This document shows, in pieces, positions 1 to 9,777 of a stretch of 64,000 nt of DNA. Origin of the DNA: Bacteroidales bacterium (GTDB lineage: Bacteria > Bacteroidota > Bacteroidia > Bacteroidales > WCHB1-69); assembly GCA_017649855.1 (NCBI GenBank), contig JAGCGA010000026.1, positions 35,197-99,196 on the forward strand, read 5' to 3'. The notes beneath the pieces are model-generated. The model did no database searches. It was not told where the DNA came from and was given only the letters and a program-made list of their open reading frames with translations. The translations under genes and the position numbers were made by a program. Numbering within the stretch: position 1 is the stretch's first letter; every line of letters begins with the position of its first letter.

Positions 1-1110
1 GCCTATAATTTCTTTTATGACAAGAATTTTGTGAAAGCCAAAGAGATGATTGACCTTTGCGCACAGGATGAAAAACTCGCTGGAAAGGCTCAGACATGGC
101 TTTACAAAGGCAACATCTGCTATTTCTTAGCTAACGAAGAGTATAGCGCCAAACAGCAGAATGCCTCGTTCGTCATCGAGCACCCGGATGCTCCCGTGGA
201 GGCGTATGCTGCCTTCCGGAAATCTCTTGAGTTGAACCCCAACGCAGAAGCTATGGATATGTTCTCCGCAAAAGAAGCGATGAAACAATTGTATCCCCTG
301 CTGCTTGTAAGAGGCGTTGACCAACTGATAGAAAAGGATTATACTGCCGCCGAAAAAACGCTGGCCATGAGCATGGAGTCCTACGAGATGGATAAGCCAC
401 AGTATCCGATGCATGGCGAGATATACTACTATTATGCCTATACGCTGGAAATGATGGATAAGGCTGCCCAAGCCACTGCCTATTATCAAAAGGCCTTGGA
501 CGATGGCTCCCAGAATCCTTATGTCTTTGCCCGGTTGATGGAACTGTATAAAAATCAACAGGATAAAGCCGCGGCCGGAGCTCTGGTGCAGAAGGCTAAG
601 GCTACGATCCCTCAGGAGATGAGCACCCGTCTGGCCGAAATAGACTACCTCTACTGGATGGGTGACAGTGTGAAGGCCCGTCAGAATCTGCATGCGATTA
701 ACACCTCCGACCTCTCCAATGCGGATGATATGGTCAATTTGGCTAATTTCTACATCAAGGAGAAAGACTACGATTTGGCCACTCCGCTGCTTGAACGGGC
801 TAACCGACTCTCCCCGGATAACTTTGTGGTCCTCTACAACCTGGGAGTATGCAAATACTGTCTGCACGAGAAGGCCTTCGAGTCTTACAACAATCTGCTG
901 CTGGATCCCTCTGCTTCCTCCCAAAAGGAGTATTACAAGCAGATCTCTGACCAAATGCTCCAAGAGTCCGCGCTTTATTTTGAACAGGCGCGTAAACTTA
1001 ACCCTACCGATCTGAGTCTATTGAATACGTTGCGCTCTATTTATGTGCAACAGCAGTCATCTAAGGCTGACGAGATTAGTAATATTATTAAGTCATTGGA
1101 AAATAGATAA
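1..1110 (+). CDS. TPR-repeat protein, 5' end outside the window
   Basis: The frame is open from base 1 to the TAA at 1108-1110, so the start codon lies upstream; the GTG at 31 and the ATG at 46 are internal. About 369 residues remain. They form all-helical repeats with regularly spaced Ala, Tyr and Leu typical of tetratricopeptide repeats, clearest in the middle (LAEIDYLYWMGD, LATPLLERANRLSPDN) and near the end (ALYFEQARKLNPTD). No enzymatic motif is visible. The next gene, 30 bp downstream, has the same design and similar phrases (VWLMKGNVYY there, TWLYKGNICYF here), so the two look like paralogues in one operon. By analogy it is probably secreted or periplasmic, but its signal peptide is not in the window. 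Role unknown. Confidence 0.8.
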   Translation, partial: AYNFFYDKNFVKAKEMIDLCAQDEKLAGKAQTWLYKGNICYFLANEEYSAKQQNASFVIEHPDAPVEAYAAFRKSLELNPNAEAMDMFSAKEAMKQLYPLLLVRGVDQLIEKDYTAAEKTLAMSMESYEMDKPQYPMHGEIYYYYAYTLEMMDKAAQATAYYQKALDDGSQNPYVFARLMELYKNQQDKAAAGALVQKAKATIPQEMSTRLAEIDYLYWMGDSVKARQNLHAINTSDLSNADDMVNLANFYIKEKDYDLATPLLERANRLSPDNFVVLYNLGVCKYCLHEKAFESYNNLLLDPSASSQKEYYKQISDQMLQESALYFEQARKLNPTDLSLLNTLRSIYVQQQSSKADEISNIIKSLENR

Positions 1111-1140
1111 TTATTAATAACTTTAAAAAACCACAAGACA

Positions 1141-2355
1141 ATGAAAAAGTTAATGTTAATCCTTTTAGGCTTTGCCTTAAGCACCTCTCTGTTCGGCCAA
1201 TCCTGCCTGGACGATGTTTGGCAGTGCCTTAAAAACGAGCAAGCCCCTAAAGCCAAGAAGTTCTTGGAGGAGTGCATGAAGAGCAATCCGGACAATGCTC
1301 AAGTTTGGCTGATGAAAGGTAATGTTTATTACCGTCTTTATGAGTCGGATATGAAGAAACTCAAAGCGGATCCCGCCTACAAATTGCGTTATCCGAATGC
1401 CCCTATTGAAGCCAATGAGGCTTTCCTCCAGGCACTGAAACTGGATCCGAAAGTGGAACCGAAAGCTGGTATGATGGGTGCCAATCTGGGACAACGTGCA
1501 CTGGCTATCCCGATCTACGAGATGGGTGGTACGGCAAAGTCTGCAGGGAAATATGCAGAGGCTATACAATATTATAAAATTGCCGCCCACAACTTTGAGT
1601 TAGGTGAAGAATCGCAGAATGCTGCCATCACCTACTATGAGGCTGCTGTATGCTACATGTTCCTGAAAGATGCCCAGAATGAGAAACTGATGCTGGAAAA
1701 AGCCATCAACAACGGATTCTCCATGGCTGAGGCCTACTCCGAGTTGTATTATCTCTATGCTGCCGACAACGATACGGCAAAATGCGAGAGCATCCTGAGA
1801 AAAGGTATGGAAACCCTCAAGCCGGAAGCCCAGATCCAACTTGCTGAAGCTCGTATGAACTACTATTCCATGGTGGGCGACAATGAGCACCTCGTGACTT
1901 TGGTGGATGAAGTGCTGGCCCATATCAAAGCCAATCCTTCCGCCAAGAAGGAGGCTGATAACGAGATGGTCGGCATCTGCGCCAACTACCTCAACAACTG
2001 CAAAGCTTATGACAAGGCAGAGTCAGTTCTGAAGGAAGCATTGGCTTCTGATCCTAAAAACTTCAAGTTCCTCAGTCAGATGGGTTATCGTTACTACGAA
2101 GAGATGCATGACTACATGGATAGAGTGAAAGACTTGCAGAACCAGAAACGTTGGAACGATGCCAACACCATCAATCTGAGCCCTGAGTTCAAACAAGTGA
2201 AGGAGACGGCTCATGAGTGGTGCCAGAGAGCTTACGATGCCTATTCTGATGATCTGGACAACAACAAGCGTCTCCGCGAGTTGAAGGTCCTCCTGCAGAA
2301 GGAAATTCCTCAGGAGTTGAACGACAAGATCAACGCACACATCAAACAAGACTAA
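1141..2355 (+). CDS. Secreted TPR-repeat protein
   Basis: A 404-residue protein starting with a classical signal peptide (MKKLMLILLGFALSTSLFGQ, cleavage expected after FGQ), followed by TPR-like helical hairpins across the whole chain. Phrases such as EAFLQALKLDPK and ESVLKEALASDPKN carry the TPR pattern of a helix ending in D/NP. No catalytic motif is seen. It probably acts as a periplasmic scaffold or protein-protein adaptor; that is inference from the fold. It follows the upstream TPR gene by 30 bp and is closed by a strong terminator at 2376-2411, so the pair forms the end of an operon that begins outside the window. Confidence 0.85.
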   Translation: MKKLMLILLGFALSTSLFGQSCLDDVWQCLKNEQAPKAKKFLEECMKSNPDNAQVWLMKGNVYYRLYESDMKKLKADPAYKLRYPNAPIEANEAFLQALKLDPKVEPKAGMMGANLGQRALAIPIYEMGGTAKSAGKYAEAIQYYKIAAHNFELGEESQNAAITYYEAAVCYMFLKDAQNEKLMLEKAINNGFSMAEAYSELYYLYAADNDTAKCESILRKGMETLKPEAQIQLAEARMNYYSMVGDNEHLVTLVDEVLAHIKANPSAKKEADNEMVGICANYLNNCKAYDKAESVLKEALASDPKNFKFLSQMGYRYYEEMHDYMDRVKDLQNQKRWNDANTINLSPEFKQVKETAHEWCQRAYDAYSDDLDNNKRLRELKVLLQKEIPQELNDKINAHIKQD

Positions 2356-2375
2356 CTGCCCATAGGGCATTTGAC

Positions 2376-2411
2376 AAAATAAGCCGTTTTTTTTCAAAAA
2401 CGGCTTATTTT
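2376..2411 (+). terminator. Rho-independent terminator after TPR operon
   Basis: A perfect 16-bp inverted repeat (arms 2376-2391 and 2396-2411, loop TTTC) with core AAGCCG/CGGCTT and flanking A and T runs. It starts 20 bp after the TPR stop codon and separates that operon from the M16 peptidase promoter. Confidence 0.9.
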
Positions 2412-2424
2412 ATGTTATAAAGTG

Positions 2425-2432
2425 TATTTTTG
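2425..2432 (+). promoter_or_regulatory. Bacteroidetes -7 promoter element of the M16 peptidase gene
   Basis: TATTTTTG followed by CATC matches the Bacteroidetes -7 consensus TAnnTTTG. It lies 28 bp before the ATG at 2461 and just after the upstream terminator. No clear -33 TTTG box at standard spacing is seen. Confidence 0.6.
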
Positions 2433-2460
2433 CATCATTAATCATTAAATAGAAAATCTT

Positions 2461-5370
2461 ATGAAAAAACTTTGGTTACAGTGTCTTTGCTTGGCGGTAG
2501 CGTGTCTCTTTACCGTCCCGACAGAAGCTCAGAATTACCACAAGGAGACCTATCAGAACGACCCGATGAATGTCATTCATTACACGTTGGATAATGGTCT
2601 CCAGGTCTTCATGTCTGTGAACAAGGATGTGCCACGCATCCAGACCTACATCGCAGTGCGTGTGGGTAGTAAGAACGATCCCGCCGAGTCGACGGGCCTT
2701 TCCCACTACTTGGAGCACCTGATGTTCAAGGGTACTACTCATTTCGGAACCCTCGATTGGGCTAAAGAACAAGAGCAGCTGAAGAAAATCGAAGCACTCT
2801 ATGAGGTCTATAACCATACCACAGATCCCGCCCAGCGCAAAGCCATCTATTATCAGATTGACTCCGTCTCCTACGAGGCTTCCAAATATGCCATCCCCAA
2901 CGAGTACGACAAGATGATGTCTATGATTGGTGCCCAAGGTACCAACGCCTTTACCTCCAATGACATGACAGTATATCAGGAAGACATCCCGAGTAATGAG
3001 CTGGAACGCTGGCTCAAGATTGAAGGCGAGCGCTTTGCCAACCCGGTCTTCCGTCTCTTCCACACCGAGTTGGAAGCAGTCTATGAGGAGAAAAACATGA
3101 ACATGGCCAACGACAGTCGTACTGCTTATGAGAAGATGAATGAAGCGCTCTTCCCCCACCATCCCTATGGCACGCAGACCACCATCGGTACGATCGAGCA
3201 CCTCAAAAACCCATCCCTGACCAACATCAACAAGCACTTCAACACCTACTATGTGCCGAACAACTATTGTATTGCGATGTCGGGTGACTTTGATCCGGAG
3301 CAAGCAATCAAGTTGATAGATAAATATTTTGGAAAAATCCAACCCAAGTATATCCCGGATTTCACCTATGTGCATGAGAAACCCATCCGTCAGGTGAAGG
3401 TGGTGGATGTCTATGGCTTGGAGCCTGAGAATGTACAGATAGGTTTCCGCATTGACGCCGGTACCGGTTCCCGTGATGTGCTCCTCGCCGAAATGGCCGA
3501 CGCCGTGTTGATGAACGGTTCCTGCGGTATCATCGACGAGAACATCAACCAGAAGCAACTGGCCCAGTATGCCGCTTCCGGAGTGAATGACCTCAACGAC
3601 TACTCCTATTTCCGCTTGACGGGCAAACCTAAACAGGGCCAGACACTGGAGCAACTGAAAGATCTCTTGCTGGAACAAATCGAGATTCTGAAGTCCGGTA
3701 ACTGGGATGCCGACCTGCTCACGGCCGCCATCAACAACCGAAAACTCAGCGATATGACCTCTTTGGAGAGCAACACCAACCGCGCCATGGCGATGGCTTT
3801 TGCCTATCTCTCTCACCAGAGCTGGCAGGATGTGGTCAATGAAACCGAGAATATGAGCATGGTGACCAAGGAGGATGTGGTTGACTTTGCAAGACGTATC
3901 TTCAAGAACAACAACTATGTGATTGTCTATAAACACCAAGGTGATCAACGTGATGTACAGAAGGTGGACAAGCCCGAAATCACACCCGTGGTGATGAATC
4001 GCGACGTTGAGAGCCCCTTCTTGAAAGAGGTCAAAGATATGAAGGTGAAACCCATTGAGCCTGTTTTCGTGGATTTCAACAAAGATATGCAGAAGGGCAA
4101 AGCCAATGGCAACGAGATTCTCTATGTGAAGAACACCGACAACGGACGTTTCAACTTGATATATCGTTACAACTACGGCAGGTTTTATGACAAGAAAGCC
4201 GGCATCACGGGCGGGTTTATCGATCAATTGGAAAGCGAGAACCGCACGCTCAGCCAGATTAACCGGGAAATGTATGACCTGGCTTGCAGCTACTACATCA
4301 GCTTCGGTGACAAATATGCCAATGTCTCTATCTCCGGTCTGAGCGAAAATATGGAAAAGGCCATGGCCATTGTGGAGGACATCCTCAATCACCCGAAGAT
4401 CTCCGAGGAGTCCGTGAGTAATTCCATCCGGAATGTGCTGCAGTCTCGTCAGGATGCCAAATCCCGCCAGAACAATATCTTCCAACGGATGTTGAGCTAT
4501 GCTTCCTATGGCAAGGACAATGTCCGCAAATATTTTGTGAGCAACGATGAAGTGCAGAAAATCAAAGCGCAGGATGTCATCAACCAGATCAAGACGATGA
4601 CCTCTCAACCTCAGCGTATCCTCTATTATGGTGATATGAGTCTTAACGACCTGCAGAAGGTTGTCGCCGACAAGCACAGTGTGCATCCGGCTAAGAAACC
4701 GATGAAGATGGGTCCTGACTTTGATCGTTTGGCTACGAAGGATAGTAAGGTCTATTTTGCCCACTACGATGCTAAACAGTCCCTGTGTCGCCAGTTGAGC
4801 ACCTCCGTGCCTGCCAACTGGGCTATGAGTCCTCAAGTTGAGATGTACAACGAGTACTTCGGCGGCAGCATGAACTCCATCGTCTTCCAGGAGATCCGTG
4901 AAAAACGTTCTTTGGCTTATTCCGCCGCTGCCTACTACGTGGAGCCGCGAGAGAAGGGCAAGTGTAACTACAATATGACCCATATCGGCACGCAGAACGA
5001 CAAGCTGATCGATGCAATGGAGGCCTTCAACGATCTGCTCGACAATATGCCGGTTTCGGAACTCAATTTCGACTTGGCCAAAACCGCTTTGATTTCCAAT
5101 TACCGCACGGCTCGTACCCGCAAGATGAGCATCATCAACGAATATCTCACCTGCGAGGAGATGGGCCTGAAAGCTTCTCCCGACAAGACCAATTATGCGG
5201 CTATCCAAAAGATGACCTTGAACGATGTGGTGAACTTCAACAAGAACTACATCAAAGGCCAGAAGAGAGTGGTGGTCGTCCTTGGCAATAAAGATGAAGT
5301 GAACTTGAAGGCTCTGGAGAAATACGGCAAGGTGACGACGTTGTCGTTGGAGGAGATCTTTGGATACTAA
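2461..5370 (+). CDS. M16 family zinc metallopeptidase (two-domain)
   Basis: A 969-residue protein with a signal peptide (residues 1-23, ending TEAQ). The inverted zinc motif HxxEH is intact (HYLEH, His82-Glu85-His86), and a downstream Glu in ELEAVYEEKNM supplies the third ligand in this family. The N-terminal M16 domain spans about residues 35-260. A second, inactive M16-like half follows, with the typical R/Y substrate-binding phrase EIREKRSLAYS near residue 820. The length fits the pitrilysin/insulinase-like double proteins of Bacteroidetes. It probably degrades or processes peptides in the periplasm; the substrate is unknown. It has its own promoter, and a hairpin follows at 5424-5457, so it is likely monocistronic. 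Confidence 0.93.
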   Translation: MKKLWLQCLCLAVACLFTVPTEAQNYHKETYQNDPMNVIHYTLDNGLQVFMSVNKDVPRIQTYIAVRVGSKNDPAESTGLSHYLEHLMFKGTTHFGTLDWAKEQEQLKKIEALYEVYNHTTDPAQRKAIYYQIDSVSYEASKYAIPNEYDKMMSMIGAQGTNAFTSNDMTVYQEDIPSNELERWLKIEGERFANPVFRLFHTELEAVYEEKNMNMANDSRTAYEKMNEALFPHHPYGTQTTIGTIEHLKNPSLTNINKHFNTYYVPNNYCIAMSGDFDPEQAIKLIDKYFGKIQPKYIPDFTYVHEKPIRQVKVVDVYGLEPENVQIGFRIDAGTGSRDVLLAEMADAVLMNGSCGIIDENINQKQLAQYAASGVNDLNDYSYFRLTGKPKQGQTLEQLKDLLLEQIEILKSGNWDADLLTAAINNRKLSDMTSLESNTNRAMAMAFAYLSHQSWQDVVNETENMSMVTKEDVVDFARRIFKNNNYVIVYKHQGDQRDVQKVDKPEITPVVMNRDVESPFLKEVKDMKVKPIEPVFVDFNKDMQKGKANGNEILYVKNTDNGRFNLIYRYNYGRFYDKKAGITGGFIDQLESENRTLSQINREMYDLACSYYISFGDKYANVSISGLSENMEKAMAIVEDILNHPKISEESVSNSIRNVLQSRQDAKSRQNNIFQRMLSYASYGKDNVRKYFVSNDEVQKIKAQDVINQIKTMTSQPQRILYYGDMSLNDLQKVVADKHSVHPAKKPMKMGPDFDRLATKDSKVYFAHYDAKQSLCRQLSTSVPANWAMSPQVEMYNEYFGGSMNSIVFQEIREKRSLAYSAAAYYVEPREKGKCNYNMTHIGTQNDKLIDAMEAFNDLLDNMPVSELNFDLAKTALISNYRTARTRKMSIINEYLTCEEMGLKASPDKTNYAAIQKMTLNDVVNFNKNYIKGQKRVVVVLGNKDEVNLKALEKYGKVTTLSLEEIFGY

Positions 5371-5423
5371 TATCTAATTTGGCCTTAGGTGCCGAATCCC
5401 CGCTCTGTTCGAGCGGGAATGCT

Positions 5424-5457
5424 GCAGGCGGCGGTTGAAATTTCAACCGCCGCCTGC
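5424..5457. terminator. 17-bp perfect palindrome between convergent genes, probable bidirectional terminator
   Basis: GCAGGCGGCGGTTGAAA (5424-5440) is followed directly by its exact reverse complement (5441-5457). It lies between the M16 gene (+) and the CHU_C protein gene (-). A second small hairpin, CCCGCTC/GAGCGGG (5399-5405 and 5411-5417), precedes it. There is no long T run, so termination is inferred from position and stem strength. Confidence 0.65.
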
Positions 5458-5472
5458 TGTTATGTAGTCTGT

Positions 5473-8406
5473 TTACAAAACCGTGATGCTGCCCTTGAAT
5501 AGATACGGTCGGCCGTTGTGGTCTGTGCAACGGATGACATAGTTATAAACGGTGTTGGTCATGATTTTCCCGTTGTTGGATCCATCCCATTCAAAATATT
5601 TGTCGTGGGAGAGAAAGACGGTTTCTCCCCATCGACTATAAATGCCGATGGAGAAGTCCACAATTTGGCTTCGGAAGAAGTCGGTGAGCGAGAGCCAGTC
5701 GTTGAGTCCATCGCCGTTACTGGGAGTGATGGCGTTGGGAAGGTTCAGCATCAGCGGACAGTAGGGAACCAGAATTCGGCGGATGCTTTCACAGGCAATG
5801 TTGGAGGCCGTCAGCGTGTAGTAGCCGCTCGTGGACACCTCTATGGAGGTGGCGGTCTCGCCCGTATTCCAGAGATAGTTGTCAAAGTTGAGCCCCTCTG
5901 CGATGAGGGTGGTCTCATGATTGGTGCAGAAATCCGGATTGGTGGAAGTGACGAGTAGGGAAGTGTCTATGACCGTCAAGTGCAGGCTGACGGCACTGTC
6001 GCACTCATGGGTCGAAGTGAAGATATGGTAGTAGTCGCCAGACTCGTCAAAGATCTCCCCATGCCATAGATAGTGCCCGCAAACGGTCTCCCATACCTCT
6101 TTTTCTTCCGGGAAGCCAATGGAGAGATGCAAGGTTAATATGCTGTCGCATCCTTTGGCCGTAGTGTAGTGTCTCTCATAGTCGCCACTCTGAGTGTAGG
6201 TTTCACCTTGCCACTCATAGTGCTGGCAGGCAAATTTCTGAAAGTGTTCGTGATAGGTCGGGAGGATGTCCAAATTCAGATGGATGATGCTGTCACAGCC
6301 CAGGGCGTTGGTGAGGGTGCGGGAGGTGGTGAACTCTTCAAACCCTGCCAGAGTGGCGGCGGAGATGTCAAAACCGTGTCCATGGTAGGGCTCGCCCGCG
6401 CAGATCTCATCCGTCAGCAGTGTCTCGCTAGGATCCGCCAAAATCACTGACAAGGTGTCGCTGCCCGCGCATAGCACTTGACCGTTCTGCATGATCCGTG
6501 CCGTAAGCACATAGTCGCCCGGCCCCGTGACGGTCAGGTTGGTCCCGCTGGTGCCATTGCCCCATACATAGTTGTATTGGTTGTTGGGACTGTTGGGTGA
6601 CAAAGAGAGGGTCTGCCCTTCGCAGATATAACGGTTTTCGCCCAAATCCACTTCCGGGATGGCGTGGACCTGCAGGGTGAAGCTGGTGTCATAAACGCAC
6701 CCGAAGTCGTCTACGATGTGCAGCGTGTAAACTTGATGCCCTGGAGCACTGGTGTAGATGGTGTTCCCATTGGTGCCGTTTCCCGTGAAGTAGAGGGTGT
6801 CAATGCCAACGGTGTAGTTCCAGTTTTGGGGCAAAAGCTCAGGGTTGAGCGCCAATTCCCACTCCACAATATAGCCGTTGTCCTCGCTTTCCAAATCCTG
6901 AACTTGGATGAACCAGTTGCCATTGAGAGGACATCCGATGAGCGAGGAGAAGTTCTGATAGGGATGGTATATGTGGGTCATGTTGGCGACGTTGGATGAA
7001 TCCACGCTGGGATGATAGACGCCGTTGTCCCAATGTGGATTGTATTGGCTGTGGATATTGGCATCGTTGTATAAGACACCATTGGCAGGAGCATAGATGT
7101 AGCCCAAATTGTTATTGTTGGACCATACATAGTTCCATGGTTCGCCCATGGGGTTGATGTTGGGATCGCAAGTGCCTTCATCCGGTCGGTAGGCGATGCC
7201 CAAGTTGATGCGGTACATGCCAATCGACCAGTCGGACGAATAGTTGGGGTGGGGCAGGATGGTGGCATTTTGGCCGTTGGGGCAGTAGATTTTCACATAC
7301 AGATCTTCAATGGCTGAGTGCTCCATTTTGATGCGTACGTATAAAAGGTCGTTGGCATTGGAGATGGAGGCTCCATTGGCAAAGTCGGTGAAGGTCACAT
7401 TAGAGCGATAGTAGGTTCCGTAAGGCGGGCAGCTGATGCCGTCGGGTAGAAATACGGTGTCATGGATGACCAATGAGGTCTGTTGCGTGAAATGCACCTC
7501 CTGTAGCTGGAACTGGTTGGAGTTGGGGTAGCCTATGCTAGGCGTGACGGATTGCCCGACACATAGTTGCGGCAGGTTGTGGATGGTCTGTAACGGGTTC
7601 TTGGAGGTGCGCAAACGGAAGGCGATGGGTTGGGCTGCCGGACAGGCGATGGCATCCGTGGCGACAATGGAGATGTCGTAGCCGTGCGCATCTTCAAAAG
7701 GATAATCCAAGCTGGTAAGTCCGGGAGCGGATAGGGTGGTGTCGGTGCCGATCACCCAGGTGAAAAGGGTGGTGGCGTCCTGCTGGGTGTAGCCATTGGC
7801 TTGGTTGTTGGGATAGACCCCCTTGACTCCAATATGGGCTTGCTCGCCAGGACAAAGGTCCAGATAATAATATTGGTCATCGGGGTGCAATACCGGCAGA
7901 TGGGAACACGAAGCCGTGTCCAACACGATCTGGAACGGCTGGCATTGGGGCACGCACGTAGCGTGTATCTTGAAGCCCGCCCCATGGTTCAGTCCCAGGA
8001 AAGTGGTGAAGCTGGAGGTGCGGAAACGGATGGTCATCGCGCCTGTCGCGTTGTCCTGGCTGGAACTGTAGGTCTGCAGGAGGTTCCCTTGGTTGCTGTT
8101 GTTGAGCCAAACCATGGGAGTGCCAGTGGCGGTGGGGCCGTCATAGATGAAAAGGGTGTCGCTGTGGTGGATGTCAATGCTGATGATGTTCAGGGAGATG
8201 CCTCCTTGGTTGGCGGCAGGATAGATGGTGAGCGTCTGGTTGAGGTTGGGCCCATAGTGGTTGCTGGACCCACCGTTGTCGTACACAAAGTAGTTGCAGC
8301 CCTGTACCGAAGTCTGCGAACCCAAGTTGATGGAGGTCTGGGCCGAAACGACGGTAGACAAGAGTATGAGGGTGGTGATAATAATATAGATTGACTTGCT
8401 GCTCAT
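5473..8406 (-). CDS. Large secreted protein with CUB-like, P-domain-like and CHU_C (T9SS type B) domains
   Basis: A 977-residue protein. I chose the ATG at 8406 because it gives a clean signal peptide (MSSKSIYIIITTLILLSTVVSAQ) 13 bp after a -7 box; an in-frame codon at 8442 would add 12 residues before it. Near residues 45-140 is a CUB-like segment (DTLFIYDGPTATG). Near residues 330-530 is a proprotein-convertase P-domain-like segment (LRVRIKMEHS-type start, NGNWFIQVQDLESEDNG end). Repeated modules follow (ACQHYEWQGETYTQSGDY, VCGHYLWHGEIFDESGDY). The final about 85 residues are a gliding-motility-associated CHU_C sorting domain (LPNAITPSNGDGLNDW ... FKGSITVL). Export by the type IX system and surface attachment are inferred from that domain. 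The ligand is unknown; adhesion is plausible. Confidence 0.87.
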   Translation of the reverse strand: MSSKSIYIIITTLILLSTVVSAQTSINLGSQTSVQGCNYFVYDNGGSSNHYGPNLNQTLTIYPAANQGGISLNIISIDIHHSDTLFIYDGPTATGTPMVWLNNSNQGNLLQTYSSSQDNATGAMTIRFRTSSFTTFLGLNHGAGFKIHATCVPQCQPFQIVLDTASCSHLPVLHPDDQYYYLDLCPGEQAHIGVKGVYPNNQANGYTQQDATTLFTWVIGTDTTLSAPGLTSLDYPFEDAHGYDISIVATDAIACPAAQPIAFRLRTSKNPLQTIHNLPQLCVGQSVTPSIGYPNSNQFQLQEVHFTQQTSLVIHDTVFLPDGISCPPYGTYYRSNVTFTDFANGASISNANDLLYVRIKMEHSAIEDLYVKIYCPNGQNATILPHPNYSSDWSIGMYRINLGIAYRPDEGTCDPNINPMGEPWNYVWSNNNNLGYIYAPANGVLYNDANIHSQYNPHWDNGVYHPSVDSSNVANMTHIYHPYQNFSSLIGCPLNGNWFIQVQDLESEDNGYIVEWELALNPELLPQNWNYTVGIDTLYFTGNGTNGNTIYTSAPGHQVYTLHIVDDFGCVYDTSFTLQVHAIPEVDLGENRYICEGQTLSLSPNSPNNQYNYVWGNGTSGTNLTVTGPGDYVLTARIMQNGQVLCAGSDTLSVILADPSETLLTDEICAGEPYHGHGFDISAATLAGFEEFTTSRTLTNALGCDSIIHLNLDILPTYHEHFQKFACQHYEWQGETYTQSGDYERHYTTAKGCDSILTLHLSIGFPEEKEVWETVCGHYLWHGEIFDESGDYYHIFTSTHECDSAVSLHLTVIDTSLLVTSTNPDFCTNHETTLIAEGLNFDNYLWNTGETATSIEVSTSGYYTLTASNIACESIRRILVPYCPLMLNLPNAITPSNGDGLNDWLSLTDFFRSQIVDFSIGIYSRWGETVFLSHDKYFEWDGSNNGKIMTNTVYNYVIRCTDHNGRPYLFKGSITVL

Positions 8407-8419
8407 TACGAAAAGGGTG

Positions 8420-8427
8420 CAAAGATA
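8420..8427 (-). promoter_or_regulatory. -7 promoter element of the CHU_C protein gene
   Basis: On the minus strand TATCTTTG followed by CACC matches TAnnTTTG exactly. It ends 13 bp upstream of the ATG at 8406, which supports the shorter start. Confidence 0.6.
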
Positions 8428-8538
8428 TAAAAAATGAATCATTGTTTTGTGTCATGATTAATTTTCAGATTTATCGTCAGATATCTGCTATTTTTTTTGC
8501 ACTTTTGCGGATTGTTAATTTTGGAAAAATTTGTTTCT

Positions 8539-9633
8539 ATGTATTTGAATGACAATCTGAAGCCGCACTACGAAACCGATCCCTACTCGGCGCTCGAAGC
8601 ACAACGGCTGGCGCAATTTTATACGTTTGGTCCTATGATGTTCCAGGTTGCCCGACTGATGGTCAAATGGGGTATCTTGGAGATGCTTGGAGAGTCTCCT
8701 TCCACGGAAAAGGAGGTGGCCGAAAAGGCGGGAATCTCCCAATATGCTGCCAAATGCCTGCTGGAGTCTTCGCTGACGATGCATCTGGTGACGGTGGATG
8801 CCAATACGAATCGCTATTCGCTTGCCAAAGTCGGCTGGTTCCTCTTGCACGACAAATCCACCCGTGTCAATATGGATTTCAACCAGGACGTGGTGTATCA
8901 GGGAATGTTCTATCTGGAGGATGCTTTCCGCACGGGCCAGCCTGCTGGGTTGAAGACGCTCGGCGACTGGCCGACGGTCTACGAGGGCCTCTCCTCCTTG
9001 CCGGAGCCTGCTTCGTCCAGCTGGTTCGCCTTTGACCATTTCTATAGCGACACCGCCTTTGAGACAGCCCTGAAGGTCGTCTTCTCCAAGCCCGTCTGTC
9101 ATTTGATGGACATCGGCGGCAATACCGGTCGCTGGGCGATGCAATGTGTCCAACACGACCCTAAGGTGCAAGTCACCGTGGTGGATCTCCCACAGCAGCT
9201 GGAACTGATGCGTCAGCAGACAAAGGGCAAAGACGGAGCCGACAGGATCGACGGATTCGCCACTGATGTGCTGAAACCCAACTTCCCATTGCCTGCCCAC
9301 TGCTCCTATGATGCCATCTGGATGAGCCAGTTCCTGGATTGCTTTAGCGAGGATCAGATCTCCCGCATCCTCAACCGCGTCGCTGAGGTGATGACACCCG
9401 ACACTCGTCTCTATATCATGGAGACATTCTGGGATCGGCAAAAATTTGAGACAGCCGCTTTCTGCCTCGTGATGACCAGCCTCTATTTTACCACCATCGC
9501 CAACGGCAATAGCAAGATGTATCATTCCGACGATATGGTCACCCTCGTTGAAAATGCCGGCATGGAGGTGGAACGATCCGAGGATATGATTGGTTTGGGG
9601 CACACCATTCTGGTATGTCGAAAAAAATCATGA
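8539..9633 (+). CDS. SAM-dependent methyltransferase, first gene of the aryl-polyene-type cluster
   Basis: A 364-residue class I methyltransferase of the O-methyltransferase type. The N-terminal helical dimerisation/winged-helix part (residues 1-100, AEKAGISQYAAKCLLESS) is followed by a Rossmann domain with motif I LMDIGGNTGRW near residue 195 and VTVVDLPQQLE. The ATG at 8539 (MYLNDNLK) is preferred; an in-frame upstream start at 8497 would put a promoter-like T-rich stretch inside the gene. Methyltransferases are standard members of aryl polyene and flexirubin clusters, where the aryl head is methylated. That role is inferred from context. It is 144 bp from the ACP gene and is probably a separate transcription unit. 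Confidence 0.85.
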   Translation: MYLNDNLKPHYETDPYSALEAQRLAQFYTFGPMMFQVARLMVKWGILEMLGESPSTEKEVAEKAGISQYAAKCLLESSLTMHLVTVDANTNRYSLAKVGWFLLHDKSTRVNMDFNQDVVYQGMFYLEDAFRTGQPAGLKTLGDWPTVYEGLSSLPEPASSSWFAFDHFYSDTAFETALKVVFSKPVCHLMDIGGNTGRWAMQCVQHDPKVQVTVVDLPQQLELMRQQTKGKDGADRIDGFATDVLKPNFPLPAHCSYDAIWMSQFLDCFSEDQISRILNRVAEVMTPDTRLYIMETFWDRQKFETAAFCLVMTSLYFTTIANGNSKMYHSDDMVTLVENAGMEVERSEDMIGLGHTILVCRKKS

Positions 9634-9671
9634 TGAGTTGACGAACGGGCAAGTCGGTCTTGTTTTTTTTA

Positions 9672-9679
9672 TATTTTTG
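9672..9679 (+). promoter_or_regulatory. -7 promoter element upstream of the ACP-led operon
   Basis: TATTTTTG followed by CAAC, 98 bp before the ACP start. It implies a leader of roughly 90 nt, long for this window. No structured leader element was recognised. Confidence 0.5.
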
Positions 9680-9777
9680 CAACTTTAATGAAGATCATGT
9701 GCAGGTTGTGAGGGATGACTGCACGGAATGTGATATAAGGTATTTTCATCCTTTGTGTTAAGTGCTTTTATAGAAAG

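Noticed and set aside
2476..5208. 910-codon open frame on the minus strand opposite the M16 peptidase gene
   Set aside because: It mirrors the coding frame of the M16 gene, has no signal peptide or motif and is rich in His, Val and Ile as expected for an antisense shadow.
8497..8538. Earlier start for the methyltransferase
   Set aside because: The extra residues MHFCGLLILEKFVS are encoded in T-rich promoter-like sequence, and the family normally begins near MYLNDNLK.
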